A stretch of DNA of 64,000 nt, taken from the NCBI GenBank assembly GCA_963978905.1, contig OZ022261.1, positions 17,903,582-17,967,581 on the forward strand, given 5' to 3'. This document shows positions 45,603 through 56,699 of this stretch, in pieces (positions within the stretch are counted from its first letter, which is position 1; each line of letters begins with the position of its first letter). The DNA comes from Trichostrongylus colubriformis (taxonomy: Eukaryota; Nematoda; Chromadorea; Rhabditida; Trichostrongylidae). The notes beneath the pieces were generated by a model. It had not been told where the DNA came from. It did no database searches and saw nothing but the letters and a program-made list of their open reading frames with translations. The position numbers and the translations under genes are program-made.

Positions 45603-46899
45603 TCCGAAGTTGGATATCGATGAACTGACTAAGGGCTGTCGAGGAATAGCAGGCGTTGGTTATATATGCCATACTGTTCCTATTTTATCTTCATTTGAAT
45701 AAAATTTTTATGTTGTGGAGCTTTGTTTCAAGACCATGTCCATTCTTCAGCGGCTGAAACTGGATGTTTGAAGGAGCGGTGATCTTAATCCTTTTATTTT
45801 GAGATCGTTGGAAACCGCTGAGAAAACGGGATGCTGATCTCGTCTGCAAACACTCTAGAAGGCAGAATTCTTGGAATCCCTTATGTTGTGACCTCAAAAT
45901 ATTCGGCTGAAATCAGCGGACTCGCTGCACTTCCTTACGGGTTTCTCCCTCTTAGGAGGGTGAAATAGTGCGAGCTCAAGATAACTCGGGGTTTAACGGT
46001 TCAGGGGTCGGTCTAATTAAGATATAAAGTGAAATTAGCACGATTATAGAACTCACTTCCTTCTGTTATTCTCAAACTGGTAGTGGTTTGAAAAATTCAC
46101 TGAAATTTCCATGCGCTTAGAGTAATCAAAAAACAAAAAAAAAACGAGTTTCTCCGTTACCCATATATTTATGTTGCATTTGCTCAGTAGAGGCCACATG
46201 AGAAGTTTTACGCGAAAAAGTGAGAATGCGATCAAGATACAGCTTATGTGCCCCTTCCCGTCTTCCGCCACGGTCGGACGCACAGTAGGATATTTGAGCA
46301 AATTTTTGTTCCACTTTGCGTGCGAAGGTACTGACGATCAGGATACGTTATTTAGGCCCTGAACGGCTTTATTTCTTATAAAGAATTGTCCAAAAGGTTA
46401 ATTCTGCCAAGGGGAGAAAACCTGGCATTGTCCAATCGTGACATGGCGTGAAAAATTGGCTGGCATTTCTCGTTTTGCGTTAATTCCAATGGAACCACAG
46501 TGTATGGAGCTGGAAGGAAGGCCCTTCTTACTTTCTGATAGGAACAGATGCAGAATTTCAGTGGAGAAGCCAAGTTTTGCTGGGTCATGCGTAAATCATG
46601 ACCTTCCTTGAGGCTTAATGTGTGAATTAAAACTGTTCATCGGGTACTGACAAGGTACAAGTTCTTGGCAGAAAATGAGAAGGGCATCGTTTCTGAAGAA
46701 CATTGCGGAAACTGAGCTCATTTCTTCTAGAAATGGAGGCGAGGTGTGGGATCAGGATGCTTAATCCTTCCAAAAGATTTTATTCCTTCCCCTTGTTATT
46801 TTCCTCGAGGTTTTCCTTTGCAGTGAAAGGGACCGGAAGACTGCCGATCGTCCTAGAATGGACGGATTTCGGTTGTAAAGGAGAAGCATGAAAGTATGA

Positions 46900-47557
46900 A
46901 GTTCATTGTGTGGGCGCAAGGATACTCCTAAATTTTGGTCGTGTTTCTCGGAGGTTAAGATCTCCCTACTGCCGATTCGCTTTCGTCATGGTTTTCTCTC
47001 ATTATGCGCGTCTTGATCGAGACCAAAAGCTTGTGTTTGTGCAAGTTAATGCGCAAATTCATGTGATCTGGAGCACTGAGATGATAGAGCCGTCACAAGA
47101 TAGACCTGGCTGAGGAAGAGTACAGACATTCATGTGGATGCGCGACACTTCACAGTGCAAGGAATTTTTGCTAGGATTGGGAATTTTGAAAGAGCTGGAG
47201 AGCTGAAATTGAATTATGGCACCAAGTTCTCAAACGACATACTAGCATAGATATCCGCAGATTTCGGATTATTCGAAGTGATGAGGGCCGATTGATTGTC
47301 CTTTCTGTCGTTTTTAATTTATTGGATACTTCAATTTGCGTAGTGACTGTATCCTTTTGCATTATCACAGAAGCGGAATTTTTCGCAAAATGAAGATGGA
47401 TTTGTTTTGCGATTTCAAGCTGCGATTTTGCGATTTCGAGCTGCGATTCTGTGTAGATCAGCGGATACACTCCATACTTGCAGAATTTTCCAGAGGCATT
47501 TAGCTATCAGAGTTTTGGACTAATTCTTGGTGGCTGTATCACTATGCAACGCAGTGC
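46900..47557 (+). mobile_element. Tc1-like element relic
   Basis: The frame ending at 47113 reads HYARLDRDQKLVFVQVNAQI and HVIWSTEMIEP, closely parallel to [20 protein letters not shown] in the Tc1-derived palindrome at 25296-26858. The right end GGTGGCTGTATCACTATGCA resembles that family's terminal GGTGGATGTATAATTATGCA. The left end was not found. It is therefore a 3' fragment of the same Tc1 family in non-palindromic form. Confidence 0.6.
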
Positions 47558-48793
47558 AAATTTGCTATTCGACAAACACTTCAACTCGTACGTAAATACT
47601 ATCCCAGCAACTCGAAAAAACCGAGTCATTATGATTTCTAGGCCTTTTAGCTATTAGCTTTTACTAGTTGACTGAGAACTGCTCAGACAAAGATGGTACT
47701 TACTCTCTCAGATGCGTGGCACGTTTTACGATAGTTTGTTGTCGCGTCTGAAAAAAACGGGCCATGTTGTCGTTGTTTCCAATGAGCGCCGCCTTGCACA
47801 TCATCCACTTGAAGGGACTCATTAGCATTGAAAATCTTGTAAACTCAATTGGCACAAGAAAAACGACCTGTCATCGATCACATCGTCCCACTGCATTTCA
47901 GTAAGGCCACCGGCAGTACTCAGAAGGCGAAATGACCATGAGAGTTTGTGGTTGCGTGTCAGTCAATCAGTCTCTCTCTCGCTCTTCTCACATCTCTCGC
48001 ACTGTTGTGTTGTTTCGAGTATGCTTTGACGGTGGAAAACGCGGTCGCGAACAAAAACGACCCACACACATTCCTCGCTGCCTCTCAATCGCCTCCCTTC
48101 CCTTGTCCATCTCCTCGATCCTGACCTCGTAATAATAACGACGAACTAGGTTCGGCTCATATACATTAAAGCCACTCATCATAATTTCAATCCGCGACTT
48201 CTTTTATCGTTCATGTAACGCTCCAAAACGCATTCTCTATTACTCACTTTGCAAACGCCATGGATTTTCTTCAGATCGCCTTGAAAGTGGTAGCGATAGC
48301 GTGTGATATCCCGTGCCTAATTTCACTCCTCCACAATCCAGAAAGCGTCTGGTGTTCTTTTACGTCATATCACATTTCATTGCGTGCAATCCGATATCCA
48401 CAGATGGTTCTTTTTTGGCTGTTCAGGATAGCTGCACTATGCAGTGGGATAGAATATATTGTCATCCACTGTACTCTTTTGCTAGCGTCTGGTCTTTTGA
48501 CAGCCATCCACTTAACGAATTCCTATGTGGTCTGGTGCAAAAATGGGTGGTCTCTAGATTCCATTTATATATTGTTTATTTAGATATCTAATTGGACATA
48601 TATGGAGTTTGTCTTCATACCAGCAGTTAGTTGTGGGCTTGACTTCTGCCCTTTTCTTTTTCCATCTTCTATAGAAATGTCTACTACTATTCATATGAGC
48701 GGCAATAGCGCTTATACATCTCCGTCCATTCAACAATGGTCATTCAACACCTGACGGGCGCACACGGTAGGATTTTATTCATCGCCGCCGCGG
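47558..48793. other. No gene assigned
   Basis: Two overlapping + frames (48260-48583 and 48313-48591) are both open for about 100 codons, and the first is hydrophobic. Without splice support neither can be preferred. Confidence 0.3.
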
Positions 48794-49129
48794 ATGTTCG
48801 TGGTTTGCGCAGTCAGCGTAGTAGCCACCACCCTCGCTCACACACCCTCCGCTTTGCCTATGCGGCTGCCTAACGGTTATCATCCTTCCGTTCCATTCCT
48901 GCCTGAATATAGGATTTACTGGTCTCCGTTTGAACTCTCCGGCTCATCTACGCTCTCTACATTACCATCATTTCATATGCAGGCTCGAATTATCGCCCAT
49001 ACACGCGTCAGGAACATTGAAGTGAACCATGGTGAGAGCGTTAAAAGTGAGCATGAGTCACTGGATTCCGTACCCAGGTTCGCAGTCGTTCACACTGAGA
49101 GGGCTTTTCCTTGTGGCTGTTTTTCGTGA
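48794..49129 (+). CDS. Candidate exon with signal-peptide-like start, unidentified
   Basis: The open frame starts MFVVCAVSVVATTLAHTPSA, a hydrophobic stretch with small residues near a possible cleavage site, as in secreted proteins. PNGYHPSVPFLPEYRIYWSP follows. No domain is recognised. An acceptor-like CATTTCATATGCAG lies inside (near 48982), so only part may be coding. It could be a single exon of a secreted peptide gene or chance. Confidence 0.22.
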   Translation: MFVVCAVSVVATTLAHTPSALPMRLPNGYHPSVPFLPEYRIYWSPFELSGSSTLSTLPSFHMQARIIAHTRVRNIEVNHGESVKSEHESLDSVPRFAVVHTERAFPCGCFS

Positions 49130-50979
49130 ATTCGATGGTCGGTTTCCTAGCTGTCGTGAATGTTTGAGCAGTGGCCATGTGGTAATCGTATCACAACGAT
49201 TTAAATCTCCATTGTTTACATAGAAACTTGTTTTCCTCACGTTATTCGCCTGTTATCTTTCCTGACGTCGAGCTGGGGTTCCCGAGCCAACCGCTCCTAG
49301 CATGCTCTAAGCGACGTTCTTGGGTGAATGCAAATTTAGTACGAATACAAGATGTCCCACGCTATGTTGTACAATGTATACAGAACCTTTTTACCTGTGC
49401 CATACTTTCGCATTTGACTGCAGTGCATCCAGTGAACGTTATACGCCTACGCACCAAAAGGGAATTTGCCGTGACGTGGCAATTCCGCTCACATTTCCTG
49501 TTGCCATCGCCCATGCTGAGCTCGTAATAATGCAGTTGAGATTATCACTATCGATCGACATCTGTCACGTTTTGCGTCATCCACTGCAGCTTTAGGACAG
49601 AAATTTCAACTTCCTGCCCTCTTGACTGCAATCTCTCTACCTACGCGCTATATCAAATTCTAGCTTTTCTATTTACCTTGCTGCTGCAGTGTACAGCGAG
49701 TCTCATACCTCCATCAAGTTCAACCACACAAGACTCGACTCTACTTGGCCGACAGCACTCAACAGCAATAAGTACTAAATTGTTTCCAAAATTGCTTTCA
49801 AGCTGTCTCAGTTTAAATTTCAGTGAATTATTATGTTGTAGGCATTACGACATAATGGATTTTTTTCTCCAAAATTTTTCATTAGCTAGCGAGAAGGGGA
49901 GAAGCTCAAGTGTACAAAGCAGCCCACATGGGTTTTTCCGACTTTCCGCGTTCGCGATAAATAGTAATGTCTCGAGATGACCCTCGGCCGCTCCTTTGCG
50001 GGGACGTCGCGACTTCAGTAGAAACGAGGGGCTGTGCAACTTAACATTACCGTGAACTGATTTCAGATTTACATTTGACCTTTTTTCAATTCAAAAACTT
50101 TATTTTTCAAGATTTTGGATTTCAGATACTCGATATATCCCTACATAAGAATATAGGAAAGTATAAATAACAAGCATATTTTCGGAGGTGGAGGGAAAAA
50201 AGGGGCACGTGGTACGTGTATATAAGCATAGATTAATTGAGAACTTTGGTTTCACCCTATTCTGAAGGTTTGGAATTTTTGATTTCTACATATATCAACG
50301 CATGTAAACATGCACAATGATATTCACTACCGGGATGTGACAAAGATTCCAGCACAACCTAAAACATCTATGAGTTTTGCTAAAGATTAGATTTGCGTTT
50401 TCAATCGGAGTGCTTGAATATCGAATCCCATCACCCACTTTTCATCTAGTGTGCACTTTTTCCTTATTCATATTAAGTGGAAAATAGTTCCTTGAAAGCA
50501 AACTTCTCTCAGCGAAATGCTTATTGGGGCAGGGGCAATAAACTAGCCAAAGGGCTTTCTTTGGGGTATAGGCAGTGACAGGGGTAATGCGGTGATGACG
50601 AACCCCTCAAAGAAGTCATTCAACGCAAACTAGGGACAAAGAAGCCCATTTGTCGAAGTCTCGTCAAAAAGCGCGCCCCTCCGTTGTAGAGACAGCGTAG
50701 CGATCAACAGCTAACACCTTTGGATAACAAAGCCCGCCTCCTAGCGACGTGATCTCTGATTGGCTGCGTGATTGGCCAAGGAGCTGCGGCAGGGTTGGTG
50801 ACATCACGGTGCTCCTTCGTAAACAGGTACGTCGTAGCTTTTTTTCAACACAGCTATTATCAATTTCAATGTTTTTGGTTTCTGATATTAGAGGCTCGTA
50901 GAGGCTTCCAAGATTTTCTTTCCTTTCTTATTGCCTCTTTTTTTCATCGTTTGCCACTTGTGCCTTCGCCCTCTTATGA
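49130..50979. other. No gene recognised
   Basis: Two overlapping frames at 49228-49595 are open, but neither is diagnostic. The right part (50590-50830) contains R1-like phrases (AACAAAGCCCGCCTCCTAGC). Confidence 0.35.
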
Positions 50980-51600
50980 TTAAAGGCATCAGGAGGGGCA
51001 TTTTTTGCCTACGGTAAGAGCTACCGTGACCTTTGCGGTTCGTCAGGTTACACAATTGCACACAGAACACCTTGATAAGCCGTCGAGAGTAAATTTGATG
51101 GATTTTTTGCTATCACGAACACCTTTTTATTTCTATTTCGCTTATTCTACATTTAATGTTTCACTTGATTGCTGCTATTTGTTGTTTCACTTATTTCACA
51201 TCTTCACGAACGAATGAAATACACCCTACGAAACAACAAGTAACATCTCTTTTAGCGAGCAACTTGGAAAGGTGATGATACAATTCGAAAAGATGCGCAG
51301 GACATGCGAATACAAACTAGAACGTCGAGCTTTTGAGCCCGACTTTCTAACCGATTATCGCTTCTAACCTCGATTTTCGTTTCGAGACGATCATTTCTTC
51401 CCATTTTGCCCTTTTTCCCGATCCCACTCGGTTCCTTTAACGATGGGATGTCTTTTGAGTTTGTGTAGAGTTTCTACGCTGTTTTGCGCACTGATTACTT
51501 AGCAACGTGCCAATGGAAAACTCTTCCTGACTACCCACCTCTTAACGGAATGGTCGCCCGCGAAAAGGATCTGAGAAGAGGTTCCTTTTCCTCAAGCTTT
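50980..51600 (+). repeat. Dispersed repeats R3/R2 composite
   Basis: 51010-51070 parallels 23127-23180 and 63170. 51300-51440 parallels 63470-63610 (ACCGATTATCGCTTCTAACC shared). 51438-51590 parallels 15285-15430. The shared order suggests one longer repeat family of which these are partial copies. Confidence 0.55.
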
Positions 51601-52334
51601 TGAACATTTCTTCCGTTTTTTCATTGTCGTATAACTAATGACCTTGACTTTCATTTTGACTACTTCTTTTTGCATTTCGTCATAACCTCCCCTATCACTG
51701 CCTTCAAGTGAACACCCCTTCTCGCAAGAGGAAATGTTCCACCTACCCTGATGCCGGCATAGCCGCATGCTTCCCAGGAAATGAATACAACAGTAGCATA
51801 AACATGCATGAACAAATTTAACGCTCTTTTTTTGAACATATTCCGATTATAAAATGCTCCTCTCGGCGTGAATGGAATACGTTGAAAATTAATTCAAAAG
51901 TGGAATACAGAAGCCAAAATTTCTGTCAGGGTTCAACAGGATTTCTCTCCTCTCATGTGTCGCTCAGACTCAGAGGTTTAGGTGTTTCCGAAAGGTGGTT
52001 GTCATTGTGCCCACGAACTGCACGAGGGAGAGACGTGATGATGTATCCTGCATTTATGTATCATAAAAGAAGCACCAATGGCTTGTTCATTTTCCGCATT
52101 TAGAATGGTCCGTAAAAGCCTCGAGCACATAACTTCTGTGTTCTTCCGTTGACGTCACTTGTCAGCTTCGCTTTCTATTCACATTCGCGACTCCGCCCTC
52201 CGGTGCCTGTGCATTTCGGCTGTTGTTTGTCATGCTCCCGTCACCGTTCTGCTTTTGAATAAAAATTAATAACAAGTGAGACTCCAAAATATTTATTCAA
52301 AAAGCTCTAGAGTCCCAAATTTCCTAGAATTTTA
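51601..52334. other. No gene recognised
   Basis: This is non-coding with short frames only. AATAAAAATTAATAAC near 52258 could be a polyadenylation context without an identified gene. Confidence 0.35.
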
Positions 52335-52673
52335 CTATACTTTGGTGTATAGCACCTTCTTTGGGTGACCCCTGGCTGAAGAATTCTCCGGCCCGACCTT
52401 ACTCTGCCAAAAACTGCAATGAGCAGATTTCGAAATCAAATATGAATTACTGTCGGTTTCCTCAAGCTGTGCGCTGTGCGCTGTGCGCAGCGAGTTTAAA
52501 TCTCGTGCGATGCTGAATGCACGCACATATCCCGTTTTCAGCAATTGCTTGACTGCTTCCGCTCTCCCAGTTCTACGAAGCGCTGCAAATTTATTCCACG
52601 AGTTCGCGGTGAAACACCAATTAGCAGCCGTCAGTGACTTATCGATAGTGCAACGCAAGAGCCGAGGCTGCAC
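52335..52673 (-). CDS. Minus-strand ORF of unknown function
   Basis: A 112-codon frame includes SLTAANWCFTANSWNKFAAL and RAEAVKQLLKTGYVRAFSIA, a composition more protein-like than most chance frames here. No family is recognised. A short GCGCACAGC tandem repeat lies within. It may be a retroelement remnant. Confidence 0.2.
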   Translation of the reverse strand: MQPRLLRCTIDKSLTAANWCFTANSWNKFAALRRTGRAEAVKQLLKTGYVRAFSIARDLNSLRTAHSAQLEETDSNSYLISKSAHCSFWQSKVGPENSSARGHPKKVLYTKV

Positions 52674-53165
52674 TCACAATGAAATAATTGAATAAAAGTC
52701 CATCTCGCACCATGCATGTCTTCCCTCGCTCGAAGAATTTTACAGAGAATGGAAGTGCTTTCAAAAAATGACAGTGCTTGGTAGTTTGGCTTAAAATTTG
52801 ATTTTGCTTCGCCTCGAGTCTCCTTTTCATTTTCAGCAGCAGGACCTCCTGATCATATGATTACCAGCACTTTAACGCTTCCAAGCTAATTACATAATCA
52901 CCGAAGGCCGCTTTGTTCCGGGTTAGACTGACGTGGAGTATTTAATGCTCACAACCAAGTCGTTAGATTCCCTTTTTCTCTATTGCGAGTATAATTTGGT
53001 GAGGTAGACCGTGCACCTACGTATGTATATGTTGAGTCTTGTAGCCAATGGTGAATGTTTCTCTTTAAACTTCACATCATATCATGAAGTTTTCTGTAAT
53101 CTTAAAATCCTCTGATCGGAGGACACGTCGTACATATAGTCGTTTAGCGGTTGAAGGGGCAACAG

Positions 53166-53399
53166 CTACCTCGCGCAATCTTCGGAGAAAGCCGAAATGC
53201 TGAAGAAAAATGCTTCATTCGTATGGAGCGTTGTTTTGACCATGTCTGCATAAGAGATCGTGGGTAACTGGTAGTCAAGAGAATCGGCTGTGTACTTAAC
53301 GTCGAATTTTCGCTTTGCGACGTCGCAATCGCGGCGCCGTCTGCACACCTTGCCGCGGTCGGTTGGATTTCCGGTCAGGACGCAAGGGTCTGGTACCAT
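53166..53399 (-). CDS. Possible exon, minus strand, unidentified
   Basis: The frame starts MVPDPCVLTGNPTDRGKVCR and continues with a basic RRRRDCDVAKRKFD segment. GC content is higher than in the surroundings. A GTTAAG donor-like site follows near 53301, and ATAAACAG precedes the ATG on the minus strand. There is no domain match. Confidence 0.22.
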   Translation of the reverse strand: MVPDPCVLTGNPTDRGKVCRRRRDCDVAKRKFDVKYTADSLDYQLPTISYADMVKTTLHTNEAFFFSISAFSEDCAR

Positions 53400-53459
53400 G
53401 GAGGTCCTTTGAGAGGTAGCTGTTTATCTCATCATTATCTCAAAACAATAACTTTTGTT

Positions 53460-53930
53460 ACTACAAGGATGCTGAATTGAGGGCAAGCTTCGGTGTCGAA
53501 CGGAATTTGAACACGCGACTTTGACTGAGCATCCTTGTCGTAACTTTCGCATCGCGTGCTGTGGCGATAATCAGCAGCTATCAAAAATCAAAAGTGTCAA
53601 AATCAGTTCTAATCTATCTAATCTATCCAAAAATCGAGCTTTCAGCTTCAAGGTTCGAAGCCGATAGTGGTCAACCGGCTCAACACGTTATACGTGTGAG
53701 TGCTGGTAGGCTATAGTAAATATACCATTCAGATGCTAGTTAAGGTGAAAGGGGTGTCGGTAGTGTAATGGATTAGCACATATCCGTAAAGCATGCAGTA
53801 CGCGCTCGAGTCCCGTCCAACACAGAGGCTTTAGCCCATAACTCAGCATTCTTGCGGAAACTTTCGCATCGCGGGCTGCGGCGATAATAAGTAGCCACCA
53901 AAAGTCAATAATAACTTTTGTGCTCTAAAA
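53460..53930 (+). repeat. tRNA-like SINE-type repeat, copies 2 and 3
   Basis: The segment at 53710-53930 parallels 26866-27010. Its tail, AACTTTCGCATCGCGGGCTG with GGCGATAATAAGTAGC, recurs at 53540-53580 with a few changes, so two copies lie in tandem. CTCGAGTCCCGTCC resembles a Pol III box B. Confidence 0.45.
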
Positions 53931-55025
53931 AGAGAGAATAGTGACATGAAAAGTAAAAGAAACGATAGCATTACATGATAACAATCTTTAATAAGAAATA
54001 ATTAATTCGGGCGTAAAACTCTAAAGGGAGTGTCGCAATGTACGCCATCACACGCGAAGAAGAACGCGGCCTCGCGAAAATTCGACATAAGTGTACCCAT
54101 GAGCATTTTCTCTGTCACCTTTCTTCCTTGCAGGATACCATTGTGTCTCCGTGGTTAGTTTGATTTCACGGTTTGGTGATATGCCTTTGTAGAGAGAAGA
54201 GTAAATAATGCATAGTATGTATCATGAATAATAAGCAAGATGATATATCGTAAGGACTGATGCCGAGAACATGCTACGGAACCATGGTGTAATCTAGTGC
54301 TATTGATCGCATCAACTGGTAGGTGGGCTTCTTGCGATGGGTGGAGTTTTGTGGCACGAACATTATGAAAAGTATTGCCGTTGCAAATCTTCGAAAAAAC
54401 GACACTGCTATGTATAGGATTTTCAAAGACTGAGACAGAAAGATGTTCGTATAGTGTCTTACTCTCCTTTTTCTCCATTTGCCAGCGCGTCAGCAACTTC
54501 TTAGAAATTTACACTTCACAATAGTTCCATTATGAATGTCTCATTTCATCTCAGTTCTCACGCCATCATGTTTAAGCTGCGACTTCTATCAGGCTTTTTT
54601 CGCAGACCTACTTAAGTGAAATCCCCGTGAGAGAGACTCACCTACCTTGAATAATATTGTAGCTGCTCTGTGGTAATCCTTGTAGCTGTTCTCTATAAAA
54701 ACAACTTCGTAATGTAATTTTCACACACGCCTTCTTTAACAATAGCATCAATCACCACTGTTCATTTATTTCCATCTTCTGTTCTACACATTGTAAATTT
54801 TCATACCATTTTGTGCAGTACATATTTAAATATAGTTCAACGATTGTACTGAGTGCTAAAAATATTCCAAACACAGGTGCACAGATAATCATTCATGGAG
54901 TAATCCATCCCATGCTTCTAAGCAGGTAGGTTTCTGATTGTAACTGATAGAGGGACGTGGAGGGCCGTACAGGCTATACCGTCGGCATGTCTGAACTTTG
55001 CCTAAATGCCCCTGACCCTTTCCCG
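53931..55025. other. No gene recognised
   Basis: This is AT-rich, and a 113-codon minus frame (54155-54496) has no recognisable motif. Confidence 0.35.
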
Positions 55026-55576
55026 CTAGCCATCAAGAGTATGCACTCCTCGTAGCTCGAAATGTGTCCTTTGACCAACTTTTCTTGTAGCTTTTTGTCC
55101 GGTAAAGGATATCTGAAATGCATCCTTGGCAGCCTTTAATTGTACGTCCTTTCCGCCGCATTGCTTACACTTCACCCGTTTTTCGAATTTCTTTTGTTCG
55201 TTTTTATTCTATGTGACGGATAGAAGATTATGATACACATCCACTATTAACCCCTGTGATCGTCGGCTCAGTCGACGGCATTTCCTGGACCATCTCTTCT
55301 TGTTAAAGGCACATTTCACAAAAAATAGATGGGTTGACTTATTTTCTTGGATTAGTAGATCCTTGGATACCCGATAGTACTACGACATACCTTGCATATT
55401 TCGGTAAAGGCAGCCTTGCACAATGTGAACCCAATCTTTCTCACGAGCTCATCTTTAGCATCGCTAATTAAGAAGCCACTTCTCAAACTCGCCATTTCGC
55501 AGTGGCGAGTGCTGCCACCATCGCTCGTGCAAGCCACGTGTCCGGCCCAACTATTTTTAGCAGAAAGCCATTTCAT
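55026..55576 (-). CDS. Candidate two-exon gene, unidentified
   Basis: On the minus strand exon 1 (55576-55391) starts at an ATG directly preceded by a CTTCAATAG acceptor-like site. It ends at GCAAG|GTATGT. Exon 2 (55208-55026) follows CCGTCACATAG and ends at TAG. Both junctions are phase 0, giving 122 residues. Exon 1 ends ISDAKDELVRKIGFTLCKAA-FTEICK. Exon 2 begins NKNEQKKFEKRVKCKQCGGK, with a CxxC pair as in a zinc ribbon, but the second CxxC is not visible. I recognise no family. The acceptor just before the ATG would suit spliced-leader addition. It may be a real small gene or the relic of a transposon gene. Confidence 0.42.
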
Positions 55577-56371
55577 CTATTGAAGCATGTAGTAATGATT
55601 AATGACCATTACCGACCAATTTATTTTTTAATGCTTGGTTAGACAGGATGAAGGGAACACCAGAAGCAAAAAGGAGAGTAATCAATTTATGTTATCGCTT
55701 TGTTAATTGATTTGTTAATTTAAATAATTTAATTAATTCATTATTATTATTTGGATGGCTGCGATAAAGCCGAATTGATCCACATCGGAATCTACGTTGC
55801 TAATGTTGCTAAAATGCGGACATCTAAAATGATCTACGTTGCTCATATCCCACCCATATTACTCGAAAGAGATTTGAATTGAAAATTTCAGCGACCCACC
55901 TTGGATGTCGTACAGTTAGTGCCGTAGGAGTGGTGAAAACTGCGCAAAAGCGCGCCTTTGCTTTTTCTCGTTTTTTCGTCATAAATCGATCGATCACTGA
56001 TTTTCTACTGGACTTATATATATTTTCAAATCAGCTCGTCGTGCTCTACGAGAAGCTACTACAAGTTTTCTTTCTCTTAAACTCGGTGTCAGGCCATTAT
56101 TCCACATTCTGAAAAGATTAAGGGAAAATTTCTTCGAAATTCGATGAAGAGACGGCAATATTTTTTCACAGGCCTAATCTAAAATCGCAGCGTGTAGGAA
56201 TTTTGAAGTTTCTGTCAATTCAGATAAGCCCATGCTCCTTGGTATGGCTGTAAATGCCTCCGTGTACATACGATTGTGAAAACCATCTCCCAACTCATTT
56301 TCATGTGCAGGTTTCCTAATGAAATGTACGCTGTTCGATTCTCCTAGAAAAATTGTTATTGAATGGTAATT
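55577..56371. other. No gene recognised
   Basis: This is AT-rich, with TTAATT runs near 55700-55745 and no supported coding region. Confidence 0.4.
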
Positions 56372-56605
56372 GTGGCCCAACGCTTCGACCGCTTCGTTTT
56401 CTTCAGAGGCCGATGGTTCCAGCGCTTGTGGGGAGCGTGAGCCCACAGCCACAGTAAGTAGTGTCAGTATGAGTGAATTAATTAATTGTTAGCAGGGATT
56501 TCACCCATACTAACACTACTTACTGGTGCTGTGAGCTCACGCTCCCCACAAACGGTGGAACCATTGGCCTCTGAAGAAGACGAAACGGTCGAAACGTTGG
56601 GCCAC
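56372..56605. repeat. Inverted repeat with hammerhead-like core, second type
   Basis: The arms (about 56372-56483 and 56493-56605) are imperfect inverted copies meeting at TTAATTAATTGTTAGC. Landmarks are GGGGAGCGTGAGC (left) and GCTCACGCTCCCC (right). The outer sequence differs from the repeat at 8684-8894, but the arm tip has the same hammerhead-like order. The left arm's copy on the minus strand is mutated (GAAG in place of GAAA). Confidence 0.7.
56571..56598 (+). ncRNA. Hammerhead-ribozyme-like core, second copy
   Basis: CTGAAGA (56571-56577) is followed by a GAC-GAAAC-GGTC stem-loop and GAAACGTT (56591-56598). TGGCC just before and GGCCA just after can pair as stem I. This is the same layout as at 8763-8790, but with a different stem II and a GTT instead of a GTC triplet. 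No cleavage is demonstrated. Confidence 0.38.
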
Positions 56606-56699
56606 GAATAAAGGTTACACTTAAAAACCTCGTGTGGCATGAGAAACATCACAATCGACAAATAATGCCGGCGTTACAAAAAGAGAGAACTTGGAGTTT

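Noticed and set aside
48260..48591. Hydrophobic ORF resembling part of a chemoreceptor-type membrane protein
   Set aside because: Two overlapping frames are equally open, only part of a multi-pass protein would be present, and no conserved receptor motif is seen.
49228..49595. Two overlapping frames, one rich in Cys
   Set aside because: Frames compete with each other and neither has a domain or matched splice sites.
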